DNA of 64,000 nt, taken from the NCBI RefSeq assembly GCF_021729085.1, contig NZ_JAJSAR010000001.1, positions 1,364,001 through 1,428,000 of the forward strand. Direction: 5' to 3'. Shown one piece after another: positions 46,185-54,345 of the stretch. Source of the stretch: Pseudohongiella sp. O18. Lineage in GTDB: Bacteria > Pseudomonadota > Gammaproteobacteria > Pseudomonadales > Pseudohongiellaceae. A model generated the notes under the pieces. It did no database searches and had not been told where the DNA came from. It saw nothing but the letters and a program-made list of their open reading frames with translations. How positions within the stretch are numbered: position 1 is the first letter of the stretch; each line of letters opens with the position of its first letter. Position numbers and translations under genes: made by a program.

Positions 46185-47294
46185 ATGTCGTCGAACGCTC
46201 CACTGGATGTTTTGCTGAAACCCTTCGAAAGCCCCAAACTGCAGTTGAAAAACCGCGTTGTCATGGCGCCGATGACGCGTCAGTTTTCGCCAGATGGTGT
46301 GCCACACCAGCTGGTGGTTGACTATTACCGGCGCCGCGCCGAAGGCGATGTTGGCCTTATCATCACTGAAGGGACTACGGTCGGTCACAAGGCCGCGTCA
46401 TTTGACAGTAAGATCCCCAATTTTCACACAGACGAAGCATTGGCTGGCTGGAAACAGGTTGTGGATGCCGTCCACAAGGCTGGCGGTAAGATAGCTCCTC
46501 AGCTCTGGCATGTGGGTTGTGCGCGCAAGCCTGGCACCGGTCCGCATCCTGATTTCCCCAGCGCCACGCCGTCCGGATATGCGCTGCCCGGCAAAAAAGT
46601 GGGTGAGCCACTGACAACGGCCGAAATCGACAATATCGTCAAAGCCTTCGGCGAAGCCGGTGGCAACGCCAAAAAGCTGGGATTTGATGCGCTGGAAATT
46701 CACGGCGCACACGGCTACATGATTGATGATTTTCTGTGGGAAGGGCTGAATCAGCGCAGCGACCAGTACGGCGGTTCGCGCGCCAAACGCAGTCAGTTTG
46801 CGGTTGAGATCGTCCAGGCGATCCGTGCCGAGGTGGGCGAGGATTTCCCCATCATTTTCCGTTTCTCGCAGTGGAAACAGCAGGATTACAGCGCGCGACT
46901 GGCCGAAACACCTGAGCAGCTGGCAGAAGTGCTGCAACCAATCTCCGACGCCGGTGTCGATATCTTCCATTGCAGCCAGCGTCGTTTCTGGGAACCGGAG
47001 TTCGAAGGTTCCAGCATGAATCTGGCCGGCTGGACACGCCGCCTGCTTAACAAACCCACCATTACCGTCGGCAGTGTCAGCCTTAATGAAGAGTTTATTA
47101 CAACCTTCCAGGGCGGTCAGGCCGATACAGCCGACATTCAGGAGCTGTTGCAGCGCCTGGATGCCGACGAGTTCGATCTGGTGGCCGTCGGTCGTGCCCT
47201 GATTGCCAACCCGAACTGGGTTCAATTGATCACCCAGGGCCAGGTCGAAAAACTGCAAACCTACGAAAAATCTTTGCTGGCGGAGCTGGTATAA
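46185..47294 (+). CDS. Old Yellow Enzyme family flavin oxidoreductase
   Basis: A 369-residue FMN-dependent TIM-barrel reductase. It begins with FESPKLQLKNRVVMAPMTRQ. Active-site features are PQLWHVG, EIHGAHGYMIDDFLWEGLNQ and RSDQYGGS, and the C-terminal FMN-phosphate segment VAVGRALIANPNW. Such enzymes reduce alpha,beta-unsaturated carbonyls or related ligands using NAD(P)H. The ATG at 46185 has CAGGAAAAG upstream. It follows the copy 3 terminator, so it is a separate unit, and precedes the BCCT gene by 21 bases. Confidence 0.93.
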   Translation: MSSNAPLDVLLKPFESPKLQLKNRVVMAPMTRQFSPDGVPHQLVVDYYRRRAEGDVGLIITEGTTVGHKAASFDSKIPNFHTDEALAGWKQVVDAVHKAGGKIAPQLWHVGCARKPGTGPHPDFPSATPSGYALPGKKVGEPLTTAEIDNIVKAFGEAGGNAKKLGFDALEIHGAHGYMIDDFLWEGLNQRSDQYGGSRAKRSQFAVEIVQAIRAEVGEDFPIIFRFSQWKQQDYSARLAETPEQLAEVLQPISDAGVDIFHCSQRRFWEPEFEGSSMNLAGWTRRLLNKPTITVGSVSLNEEFITTFQGGQADTADIQELLQRLDADEFDLVAVGRALIANPNWVQLITQGQVEKLQTYEKSLLAELV

Positions 47295-47315
47295 CTATCA
47301 ACAGAGGAGGGCGGA

Positions 47316-48845
47316 ATGTTTGAGCGTCTGGGCAACAAGCTGGGACTGAATGCGATACCGCAAATATTCGTCACGGCTGCCGCGATCGCGATTGTGTTTG
47401 TGGCGTTCGCCATTCCGTTCCATGAGCCGTTTGCATATGCCTTTGGTCTGGTGGGTGACTTCACCTTCCAGTATTTTGGCTGGTTTTACGTAGCAAGTGT
47501 GTCAGGGCTGTTGATTTTTCTGATCTGGATTGCCTTCAGCAAGTATGGCGGCATTCGCCTGGGTGCGGATGACGAAACCCCGCAGTACAGCACCGAGACC
47601 TGGTTTGCGATGCTGTTCGCCGCGGGTATCGGTACCATCCTGATGTTCTGGGGAGTGGCCGAACCGCTTTCGCACTTTGCCAACCCGCCCATGGCCGGTA
47701 TTGAGCCACAAACGGTGGATGCCGCCAAACATGCCATGAATGTGGCGCTCTACCATTTCGGCCTGCACACCTGGACCATATTCACGCTGCCGGCCTTGGC
47801 GATTGCTTACTTCAGTTATCGCAAGAATCTTCCGATGCGTATCAGCAGCGTGTTTTATCCGGTGCTGGGGGATCGCATTTTCGGGCCGATTGGCTGGACC
47901 ATCGATATCATTGCGCTGCTGGGCACGTTGTTTGGCGTGGCGGTGTCTGTTGGTCTGGGCACGCTGCAACTGAACAGCGGGCTTAATGTGGTGTTTGGTG
48001 TGCCGATCGGTGTGGTGTCGCAAATCGTCATCGTGGCCGTTATCACCATCATCGCCACTATCTCGGTAGCACTCGGGCTGGATCGGGGTATCAAGCGGCT
48101 TTCCGAAATCAACATTGTACTGGCACTGATCGTGATGCTGTTTGTGTGGCTGGCAGGCCCCACGCTATTCATCACCTCGGGCATTGTGCAGAATTTTGGC
48201 AATTACATGCAGAACCTGCCCTGGATGGCCTTCTGGACGGAGGCGTACCAGGGCACCAGCTGGCAGCAGAGCTGGACGGTGTTTTACTGGGCGTGGACAA
48301 TTTCCTGGGCGCCGTATGTCGGTATTTTTATTGCGCGTATCTCACGCGGACGCACCATCAAGCAGTTTGTACTTGGCGCGCTGCTGGCGCCCATGGCATT
48401 CACGCTGGTGTGGTTCTCGGTGTTTGGCCTGGCGGCCATCGATCAGGAACTCAATCAGGGCATCGATCTGGTAACCCAGGTGGAGAATAACGTTGCCATT
48501 GCGCTGTTCGATTTCCTGGCAACTTTCCCGCTGCCGACGCTGATGTCGGGCATCAGTCTGATAGTGATCGTGGTTTTCCTGACAACCTCGGCCGACTCGG
48601 CCGCGCTGGTAGTGGATCAGCTGTCACGCAATGACATACAGCCCAGCCTGGTGCGACAGCGCATTTTCTGGACCTTCCTGCTGGGGGCAATTGCTGGCAC
48701 GTTGATGCTGGGTGGTGGTCTGGATGCGCTGCAGAACGTGATCACCACGCTGGGTTTCCCATTCTGCGTCTTGCTGGTATTTATGGCTTACTCGCTGCGG
48801 CGATCGCTACACCAGGATCTGCAGGAGCTATCAGGCCCGCAGTAG
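47316..48845 (+). CDS. BCCT family betaine/choline/carnitine transporter
   Basis: A 509-residue protein with about 12 TM segments. The BCCT signature WTISWAPYVGIFIARISRGR is present with its Trp residues, plus the helix 4-type segment SVGLGTLQLNSGLNVVFGVP. GGAGGGCGG precedes the ATG. The C-terminal cytosolic tail is short, without the long osmosensory extension of BetP. Substrate is probably a quaternary ammonium or sulfonium solute, driven by Na+ or H+. Probably cotranscribed with the flavin oxidoreductase. Confidence 0.93.
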   Translation: MFERLGNKLGLNAIPQIFVTAAAIAIVFVAFAIPFHEPFAYAFGLVGDFTFQYFGWFYVASVSGLLIFLIWIAFSKYGGIRLGADDETPQYSTETWFAMLFAAGIGTILMFWGVAEPLSHFANPPMAGIEPQTVDAAKHAMNVALYHFGLHTWTIFTLPALAIAYFSYRKNLPMRISSVFYPVLGDRIFGPIGWTIDIIALLGTLFGVAVSVGLGTLQLNSGLNVVFGVPIGVVSQIVIVAVITIIATISVALGLDRGIKRLSEINIVLALIVMLFVWLAGPTLFITSGIVQNFGNYMQNLPWMAFWTEAYQGTSWQQSWTVFYWAWTISWAPYVGIFIARISRGRTIKQFVLGALLAPMAFTLVWFSVFGLAAIDQELNQGIDLVTQVENNVAIALFDFLATFPLPTLMSGISLIVIVVFLTTSADSAALVVDQLSRNDIQPSLVRQRIFWTFLLGAIAGTLMLGGGLDALQNVITTLGFPFCVLLVFMAYSLRRSLHQDLQELSGPQ

Positions 48846-51020
48846 CCAGGTCTGGTGTATGCGCGCGTTGCGGGCAAAGTCTTTGTCCAGGCTGCGCGCG
48901 GTGTAATCCTCGACCTTGTACTTTTCCGTGACCGACGGGTCCAGTTTGAAGCGGCGCATATTATTGGAAAAAATCAGCACGCCGCAAGGCCGCAGCCGCT
49001 GCATGCACTGTTCGATCAACGTGACATGGTCGCGCTGGATATCCAGCACGTTGCTGGTGCTTTTCGAGTTTGAGAAGGTTGGCGGATCCAGAAAGATCAT
49101 GTCGAAACTCTGTCGACACTTTTGCAGATAGACCATGCAGTCCATCTCAACCAGTTCGTTCTGCCAGAGGTTCAATTCGTTCAGGGCCAGGTTACGACGT
49201 GCCCAGTTCAGATAGGTCTTGGACAGGTCCACGCTGACAGTTCGTTTGGCGCCGCCCAGCGCTGCCTGCACACTCACCGAGCCGGTATAGCAGAACAGAT
49301 TAAGCACTTCCTTGTCTTTGGCGTGCTCATGTACGTAGCGACGAATGGGGCGATGATCCAGGAACAGGCCGGTGTCCAGATAACGGTGCAGGTTGACCAG
49401 CAATCTGGCCTCGCCCTCTCTGACAACGATATCTTCCGCATCCTGCTGCAGTGGCTGATACTGCTGCTTGCCTTTCTGCCGTTCGCGTACTTTGATGCTG
49501 ACACGTGATGCGGGCAGCGACAGCACATGCTGCACGGCCAGCAATGCCTGACGCCGCCTCAGTGCGGCATCGGCCTCATTGACGGTGGCAGGCGGTTTGT
49601 ATTCCTGCACGTGCGCATGGACCTGTTGCTGCTCGTCCACGTAGATATCAATGGCGAATGCAAACTCAGGAATGTCAGCGTCGTACAGCCGGTAATTTTC
49701 TATCTGCTGCTGACGCGCCCATCGGCCCAGGTTTTTCAGATTCTTGCGCAGTCGATTGGCCAGCATCTGGCCGCCGTCATCCAGTGCTGCTTCGGTGACC
49801 TGATTGGCACTGTCGACGGCCGGCGCTGAGCGTTGATAGATGGCATCATCATTGACCTTGAACAGCAGCAGTTTGGCAGGCAGCTGGCCGTTAAATAAAG
49901 CGTACTGGCGATGGCTGTGCATGCCCAGCAACTTGCCCCACTCGGGGCGTGCTGTGAAAACCGCCGCCTGCGCACCCATGGCATTGCGCTTGATCAGGCC
50001 ACCAAGATCCTGGTAAAGCGCCATGACTTCGGCATCTTCCCCAAGGCGCTCTGCATAGGGTGGGTTGGTGATCAGCAGGGTCACCGGCATCTCCACAACC
50101 GCTTCCGAGACAGTATGCGAGCTGAACTCAATGTGATCCCATACTTCCGCACGCTCTGCATTGCGGCGCGCCATGCCCAGTGCACGCAAATCCTGGTCGC
50201 TGCCCAGCGCCTGACCTGCCCAGGTCCTGCCGGCATCGCGGCGCTGCTCAGCTTCATGGCGCACAGCGTCGATTGCATTTTTATCGTGATGTAGCCAGCG
50301 AGAGTAACCGTCTGCGCGCAGCAGGCCGGGAGCCACGTCCATGGCCATCAGTACTGCTTCAATGATCAGGGTGCCAGCGCCGCACATGGGGTCGTATATG
50401 ACAGGCTGCGGTGTCTTAGCAAGCGCTGGCCAGCCGGCGCGAATCAGCAGCGCAGCGGCCAGAGTTTCTTTCATGGGTGCTTCACCCTGTTCAACCCGGT
50501 AGCCGCGACGGTGCAGACTGCCACTGGCCAGTTCGATGCCCAGCAAAACGCGGTCCTTTTTCAGAACTGCATGAATTCTAATGTCAGGCGACTGTTTGGC
50601 GACGTCCGGGCGTTGCTGACCCGATGCACGGAACTGGTCAACCACCGCATCCTTGACGCGCTGGGCAATGAACTGGGTGTGCCTGAGTTCGTGATTGGTA
50701 CCGGAGGCGCTGATGGCAAAGCTGTGGTTTGCCTGCATGTGCTGCAGCCAGTCAATGCTGTCAGCAGCCTGGTAGAGTTGATCTGCATCGGACGCTGGCA
50801 TATTCGCCAATAGCACAATGACCCGGTTGGCGATGCGTGAGTACATGGTGGCCCGATAGGCCGTCATCAGGTCGCCGGAAAAATACACGCCGGCCACCGT
50901 CTGGCGGATATCCTGGGCGCCCAGCGACTGCAGTTCATCCTGCAGCAGGGGTTCAAGGCTTTTGGCGCAGGTGGCAAACCAGGCGTAGGAGGCAGCGGAG
51001 GCGGTTTCGGGTGATCTCAT
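48831..51020 (-). CDS. rlmL: Bifunctional 23S rRNA methyltransferase RlmKL
   Basis: A 729-residue fusion. The N-terminal THUMP and methyltransferase part (RlmL, m2G2445) begins ASYAWFATCAKSLEPLLQDE and has ITNPPYAERLGED. The C-terminal RlmK part (m7G2069) has VLNLFCYTGSVSVQAALGGA and MIFLDPPTFSNSKS. I place the start at the ATG at 51020; the frame stays open further, but only in the antisense of rlmJ. The 3' end overlaps the BCCT gene by 15 bases, convergently. Divergent from rlmJ, another 23S methyltransferase. Confidence 0.96.
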   Translation of the reverse strand: MRSPETASAASYAWFATCAKSLEPLLQDELQSLGAQDIRQTVAGVYFSGDLMTAYRATMYSRIANRVIVLLANMPASDADQLYQAADSIDWLQHMQANHSFAISASGTNHELRHTQFIAQRVKDAVVDQFRASGQQRPDVAKQSPDIRIHAVLKKDRVLLGIELASGSLHRRGYRVEQGEAPMKETLAAALLIRAGWPALAKTPQPVIYDPMCGAGTLIIEAVLMAMDVAPGLLRADGYSRWLHHDKNAIDAVRHEAEQRRDAGRTWAGQALGSDQDLRALGMARRNAERAEVWDHIEFSSHTVSEAVVEMPVTLLITNPPYAERLGEDAEVMALYQDLGGLIKRNAMGAQAAVFTARPEWGKLLGMHSHRQYALFNGQLPAKLLLFKVNDDAIYQRSAPAVDSANQVTEAALDDGGQMLANRLRKNLKNLGRWARQQQIENYRLYDADIPEFAFAIDIYVDEQQQVHAHVQEYKPPATVNEADAALRRRQALLAVQHVLSLPASRVSIKVRERQKGKQQYQPLQQDAEDIVVREGEARLLVNLHRYLDTGLFLDHRPIRRYVHEHAKDKEVLNLFCYTGSVSVQAALGGAKRTVSVDLSKTYLNWARRNLALNELNLWQNELVEMDCMVYLQKCRQSFDMIFLDPPTFSNSKSTSNVLDIQRDHVTLIEQCMQRLRPCGVLIFSNNMRRFKLDPSVTEKYKVEDYTARSLDKDFARNARIHQTWLLRA

Positions 51021-51110
51021 AGCGGCGCATGATACTACGAATCCGGCGCCATTTACTCTATGATGCCGGTTTTTAACGCCAATCAATCCCGACTTGATGT
51101 TGAACCACTG

Positions 51111-51935
51111 ATGCTCAGTTACCGTCACGCATTTCACGCTGGCAACCACGCCGATGTACTCAAGCACCTGGTGCTGCTGGCGCTGCTGCAGCAAATGCGC
51201 AAAAAGGACAAACCATTCTGTTGTATTGATACGCACAGCGGCGCAGGCTGGTATCGCCTTGACGACGACCAGGCGCGCAAAACCGGTGAGGCAAACACTG
51301 GCATTTTGCCACTGTGGGAGGCCTGGCGGCAGCATGGCTGTGATAACGCGTTGCTGCGTGATTATCTGGAGCTGGTGGCTGTCAGCAACCCAGTTGACGC
51401 CGGGGACGCGCCAGTTTATTACCCGGGTTCACCAGCGATTATCCAGTCTCAGCTGCGCGAAAATGATCGTGCACATTTGATGGAACTGCACACCACCGAG
51501 ATTGACATTCTGCGCGAGAACATGGGGCGTGACGGGCGAGTGAGTATTCACCACCGCGATGGGTTTGAGGGCGCGGTAGGGCTGGTGCCGCCGGAGCCGA
51601 AACGTGGTCTGCTGCTGATGGATCCGGCCTATGAAGACAAGCGGGATTATCAGCAGGTCGTCAAAAGCCTGCTGAGTGTCAACCGGCGCTGGCATACGGG
51701 TGTGCTGGTGCTATGGTATCCAATGCTGGGCAAAACCCGCGACCGCAGTGAGTGGCTCAAGTCACAGCTGTGTCAGCAACTGGAAACGCACGTTGTTGAA
51801 TGGGTAGTTGGCGAGCAGGCCGAGGAATTTGGCATGCATGGCTCGGGCATGCTGGTGGTGAATCCGCCGTGGCAATTCGACACAGTTATGGCAGATGCTC
51901 TGCAGGCGCTGCGTGATATGCTGAATAAAGTTTGA
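51111..51935 (+). CDS. rlmJ: 23S rRNA (adenine-2030-N6)-methyltransferase
   Basis: A 274-residue enzyme. MLSYRHAFHAGNHADVLKHL is the diagnostic N-terminus, DTHSGAGWYRL the SAM motif, and LLLMDPAYEDKRDY contains the catalytic DPPY-type site (here DPAY, normal for the family). C-terminus has GMHGSGMLVVNPPW. The ATG at 51111 matches the family start; the frame extends upstream without support. Confidence 0.96.
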   Translation: MLSYRHAFHAGNHADVLKHLVLLALLQQMRKKDKPFCCIDTHSGAGWYRLDDDQARKTGEANTGILPLWEAWRQHGCDNALLRDYLELVAVSNPVDAGDAPVYYPGSPAIIQSQLRENDRAHLMELHTTEIDILRENMGRDGRVSIHHRDGFEGAVGLVPPEPKRGLLLMDPAYEDKRDYQQVVKSLLSVNRRWHTGVLVLWYPMLGKTRDRSEWLKSQLCQQLETHVVEWVVGEQAEEFGMHGSGMLVVNPPWQFDTVMADALQALRDMLNKV

Positions 51936-51957
51936 TCAGTTCAGGAGTAGGTTATCC

Positions 51958-52470
51958 ATGTTTGTAATCGCATCAAAGCGTCGCCTGGCGCCTGTCTGTA
52001 TTGCCGCGGCATTGATGGCGGGCTACGCTTCAGCGCAGGAAACTGATGCCAGTGAGTCAGCAGTTGCTGCAGCTGATCCGATTGTTGCCGGTATCGACTA
52101 TAGCGGCACCGGACTGTTGCTCGACGAAGTACACAGTGGTGCGCTGAACAGCGATCATCCCATGATGAGTGACGGGACTCACGCTGACTGTTTCCAGTTC
52201 GAGGCTACAGAGGGGCAGTCGTACAGCTTTACGCTGCGCTCATCGGACTTCGACAGTTATCTGCTGATTGGCGTGGGTTACTGCCAGGACGTGCTGCTGC
52301 AGCATGAGAATGACGACTTCGAGGACGGCACCACGGACTCGCAGATCGTGCTGACGGCGACCTATCCGTTTTACTCGGTCTACGTTAACACCTTTGAGCC
52401 CGCAGCGACGGGCGACTACACACTGCATGTAGAGCAGGTGGATAGCGCCGCCGCCGTGGCTGCTGAGTAA
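51958..52470 (+). CDS. Secreted PPC-domain-like small protein
   Basis: A 170-residue protein with a signal peptide (hydrophobic core about 10-22, cleavage near ASAQ, 26). The rest is one beta-rich domain resembling bacterial pre-peptidase C-terminal (PPC) modules: DCFQFEATEGQSYSFTLRSS, DFDSYLLIG, and GDYTLHVEQV at the end. Cys residues at about 78 and 104 may pair. No enzyme domain is attached. It follows rlmJ by 22 bases but has its own GGAG-type ribosome-binding site. Likely a periplasmic or extracellular binding module; function unknown. Confidence 0.7.
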   Translation: MFVIASKRRLAPVCIAAALMAGYASAQETDASESAVAAADPIVAGIDYSGTGLLLDEVHSGALNSDHPMMSDGTHADCFQFEATEGQSYSFTLRSSDFDSYLLIGVGYCQDVLLQHENDDFEDGTTDSQIVLTATYPFYSVYVNTFEPAATGDYTLHVEQVDSAAAVAAE

Positions 52471-52481
52471 GCTCAGGCGCC

Positions 52482-54041
52482 TTACACTTTTTCGACGTCG
52501 GGGCCTTCGCCCAGCCAGCGTATTTCGTAAAGATCATTGCGCTGGTCTTTGGCGTTGGTCACTGAGCCCTCGTGGCGGACCTGTACCAGCTTGTCCAGAT
52601 CCAGATCGGCAACCAGTGCCATTTCGGTGTTGGGCGTACTTTCTGCCATCACGGCGTCATGCGGGAACGCAAAATCCGACGGAGAATAAACCGCCGACTC
52701 AGCGTACTGAATATCCACATTATGAACCTGCGGCAGGTTGCCGACGCTGCCGCCGATCGCCACATAACATTCGTTCTCGATGGCGCGAGCCTGGGCGCAG
52801 CGCTGCACGCGCAGAAAACCGTTTTTGGTATCTGTCCAGAACGGCACAAACAGAATGTCCATGCCCTGTTTGGCCAGCAGTCGGGACAGCTCCGGGAACT
52901 CCACGTCGTAGCAGATCAGGATGCCAATGCGGCCTGCATCGGTATCAAAAACCTTCAGTTTGTCACCGCCATCGATGACCCAGTCGCGACGTTCGTGCGG
53001 TGTGATATGCAGCTTGGCCTGCGCGTCGACGGTGCCGTCGCGGCGACACAGGTAGGCCTTGTTCAACAGCTTTTCATCTTCCATTACCGGGATACTGCCG
53101 GCAATAATGTTGATGTTGTAAGTGATGGCGAATTCCGATAGCGCTTCGATGGTTTTTTCAGCATAGGTCGACAGAAAGCGGATGGCCTCGAACTGGTTGC
53201 TCTGGTCACCCAGTCCCATCAGCGGCGCGTTGAAGAATTCCGGGAACAGCACAAAATCCGCCTGGTAGTCGGCAAAGGTATCTACGAAATACTCCACCTG
53301 TGACAGCCAGTCCTCGAAGGATTTGGTCAGACGCATCTGCCACTGCAAAATGCCAACACGCACCACTGATTTGCGGCGCTGGCTCAGATCACGGTTTTCC
53401 GGCTCATACAGGATGTTGTTCCACTCCAGCAGTGTGGCATAACCCTGCGACTTTTCATCCTGCGGGTTGTAGTCCTTGAGCAGGCGTTTGACCTCAAAAT
53501 CATTGGCCAGCTGAAAGCTCAGAATCGGGTCATGGATGTCCTTGTGGTCAACCGCCTCGATATACTCCATCGGCGACATATCGTCTGCATATTTGTGATA
53601 GTTGGTGATGCGGCCGCCTGCCAGGATGGCGCGCAGGTTGAGGTCGCGGCAGATGTCCTTGCGGGCATCGTAGAGGCGCCTGCCCAGCCGCAGATCCCGG
53701 TACTCAGGGTCGACAAACAGGTCCATGCCGTACATGGCATCGCCGTTCGGGTCGTGCTTCATGTGCTCTCGACGGCCAATCAGGTCCTCGTAGGTGTGCT
53801 GACGGCTGAAGCGGTCATAGTTGCAGCAGATGGTCAGGGCGGCGGCGACCAGCTGGCCAGAGTCCTCAATCACAATCTGACCGGCCGGGAATTCATTGAT
53901 CAGGCGCTTGATGGACGACTCCGGCCAGGCTCCGCCAATATCCGGGTAAACAGCCTCCATCAACTTGGCGAGCTGCGGGTAGTCCCCCAGTGTGAGGTTG
54001 CGCAGCTTGAGAAAAACATCTGAGGGAGTTTCGGGGGTCAT
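52482..54041 (-). CDS. GNAT-carbon-nitrogen hydrolase fusion
   Basis: A 519-residue two-domain protein. Residues 1-205 resemble a GNAT acetyltransferase (LRNLTLGDYPQLAKLMEAVY, MDLFVDPEYRDLRLGRRLYD). Residues 230-510 are a nitrilase-superfamily amidase with the triad Glu in FVLFPEFFNAP, Lys in AKLHITPHERR and Cys in GILICYDVEFPELSR. This fusion is known in bacteria as a bifunctional N-acetyltransferase/hydrolase; substrates are unproven. The ATG at 54041 (MTPETPSDVF) has CAGGAA upstream. Divergent from the PQQ dehydrogenase gene. Confidence 0.92.
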   Translation of the reverse strand: MTPETPSDVFLKLRNLTLGDYPQLAKLMEAVYPDIGGAWPESSIKRLINEFPAGQIVIEDSGQLVAAALTICCNYDRFSRQHTYEDLIGRREHMKHDPNGDAMYGMDLFVDPEYRDLRLGRRLYDARKDICRDLNLRAILAGGRITNYHKYADDMSPMEYIEAVDHKDIHDPILSFQLANDFEVKRLLKDYNPQDEKSQGYATLLEWNNILYEPENRDLSQRRKSVVRVGILQWQMRLTKSFEDWLSQVEYFVDTFADYQADFVLFPEFFNAPLMGLGDQSNQFEAIRFLSTYAEKTIEALSEFAITYNINIIAGSIPVMEDEKLLNKAYLCRRDGTVDAQAKLHITPHERRDWVIDGGDKLKVFDTDAGRIGILICYDVEFPELSRLLAKQGMDILFVPFWTDTKNGFLRVQRCAQARAIENECYVAIGGSVGNLPQVHNVDIQYAESAVYSPSDFAFPHDAVMAESTPNTEMALVADLDLDKLVQVRHEGSVTNAKDQRNDLYEIRWLGEGPDVEKV

Positions 54042-54345
54042 ATCGGATTCCTGCACCATTGAATGGGATTAGCGGATAAATTAGCAAATCGATCTGTCGA
54101 AATCCATGTAAGGCAGGCAGACACTGCGTTTGTGGACTTGGGGCATACTCTGCGGTATTCTCTGAAGTCCTTTCCTGTCATTGAACACTGCAATGATCGG
54201 CCAGAGTCAGTAAGCCTTAAGAAGGGGGGCTTTACGGCTGGGTTTCTGGTCGGGCGCGGAAAGGCTCCGATGAACAACGGGGATAAAAGAAAACCACAAA
54301 AGCCAGAATCCTGTTTTCGGCTTGATGAGGAGAGTGCAAGTGAAG
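54042..54345. other. Divergent intergenic region
   Basis: 304 bases between the GNAT-hydrolase and the PQQ dehydrogenase. It must hold both promoters. I see no clear hairpin or strong -35/-10 pair; the last 20 bases carry GAGGAGAG ribosome-binding sequence for the dehydrogenase. Confidence 0.5.

Noticed and set aside
51021-51335. N-terminal extension of RlmKL
   Set aside because: It is the antisense of rlmJ and has no similarity to the THUMP region; the conserved protein begins at 51020.
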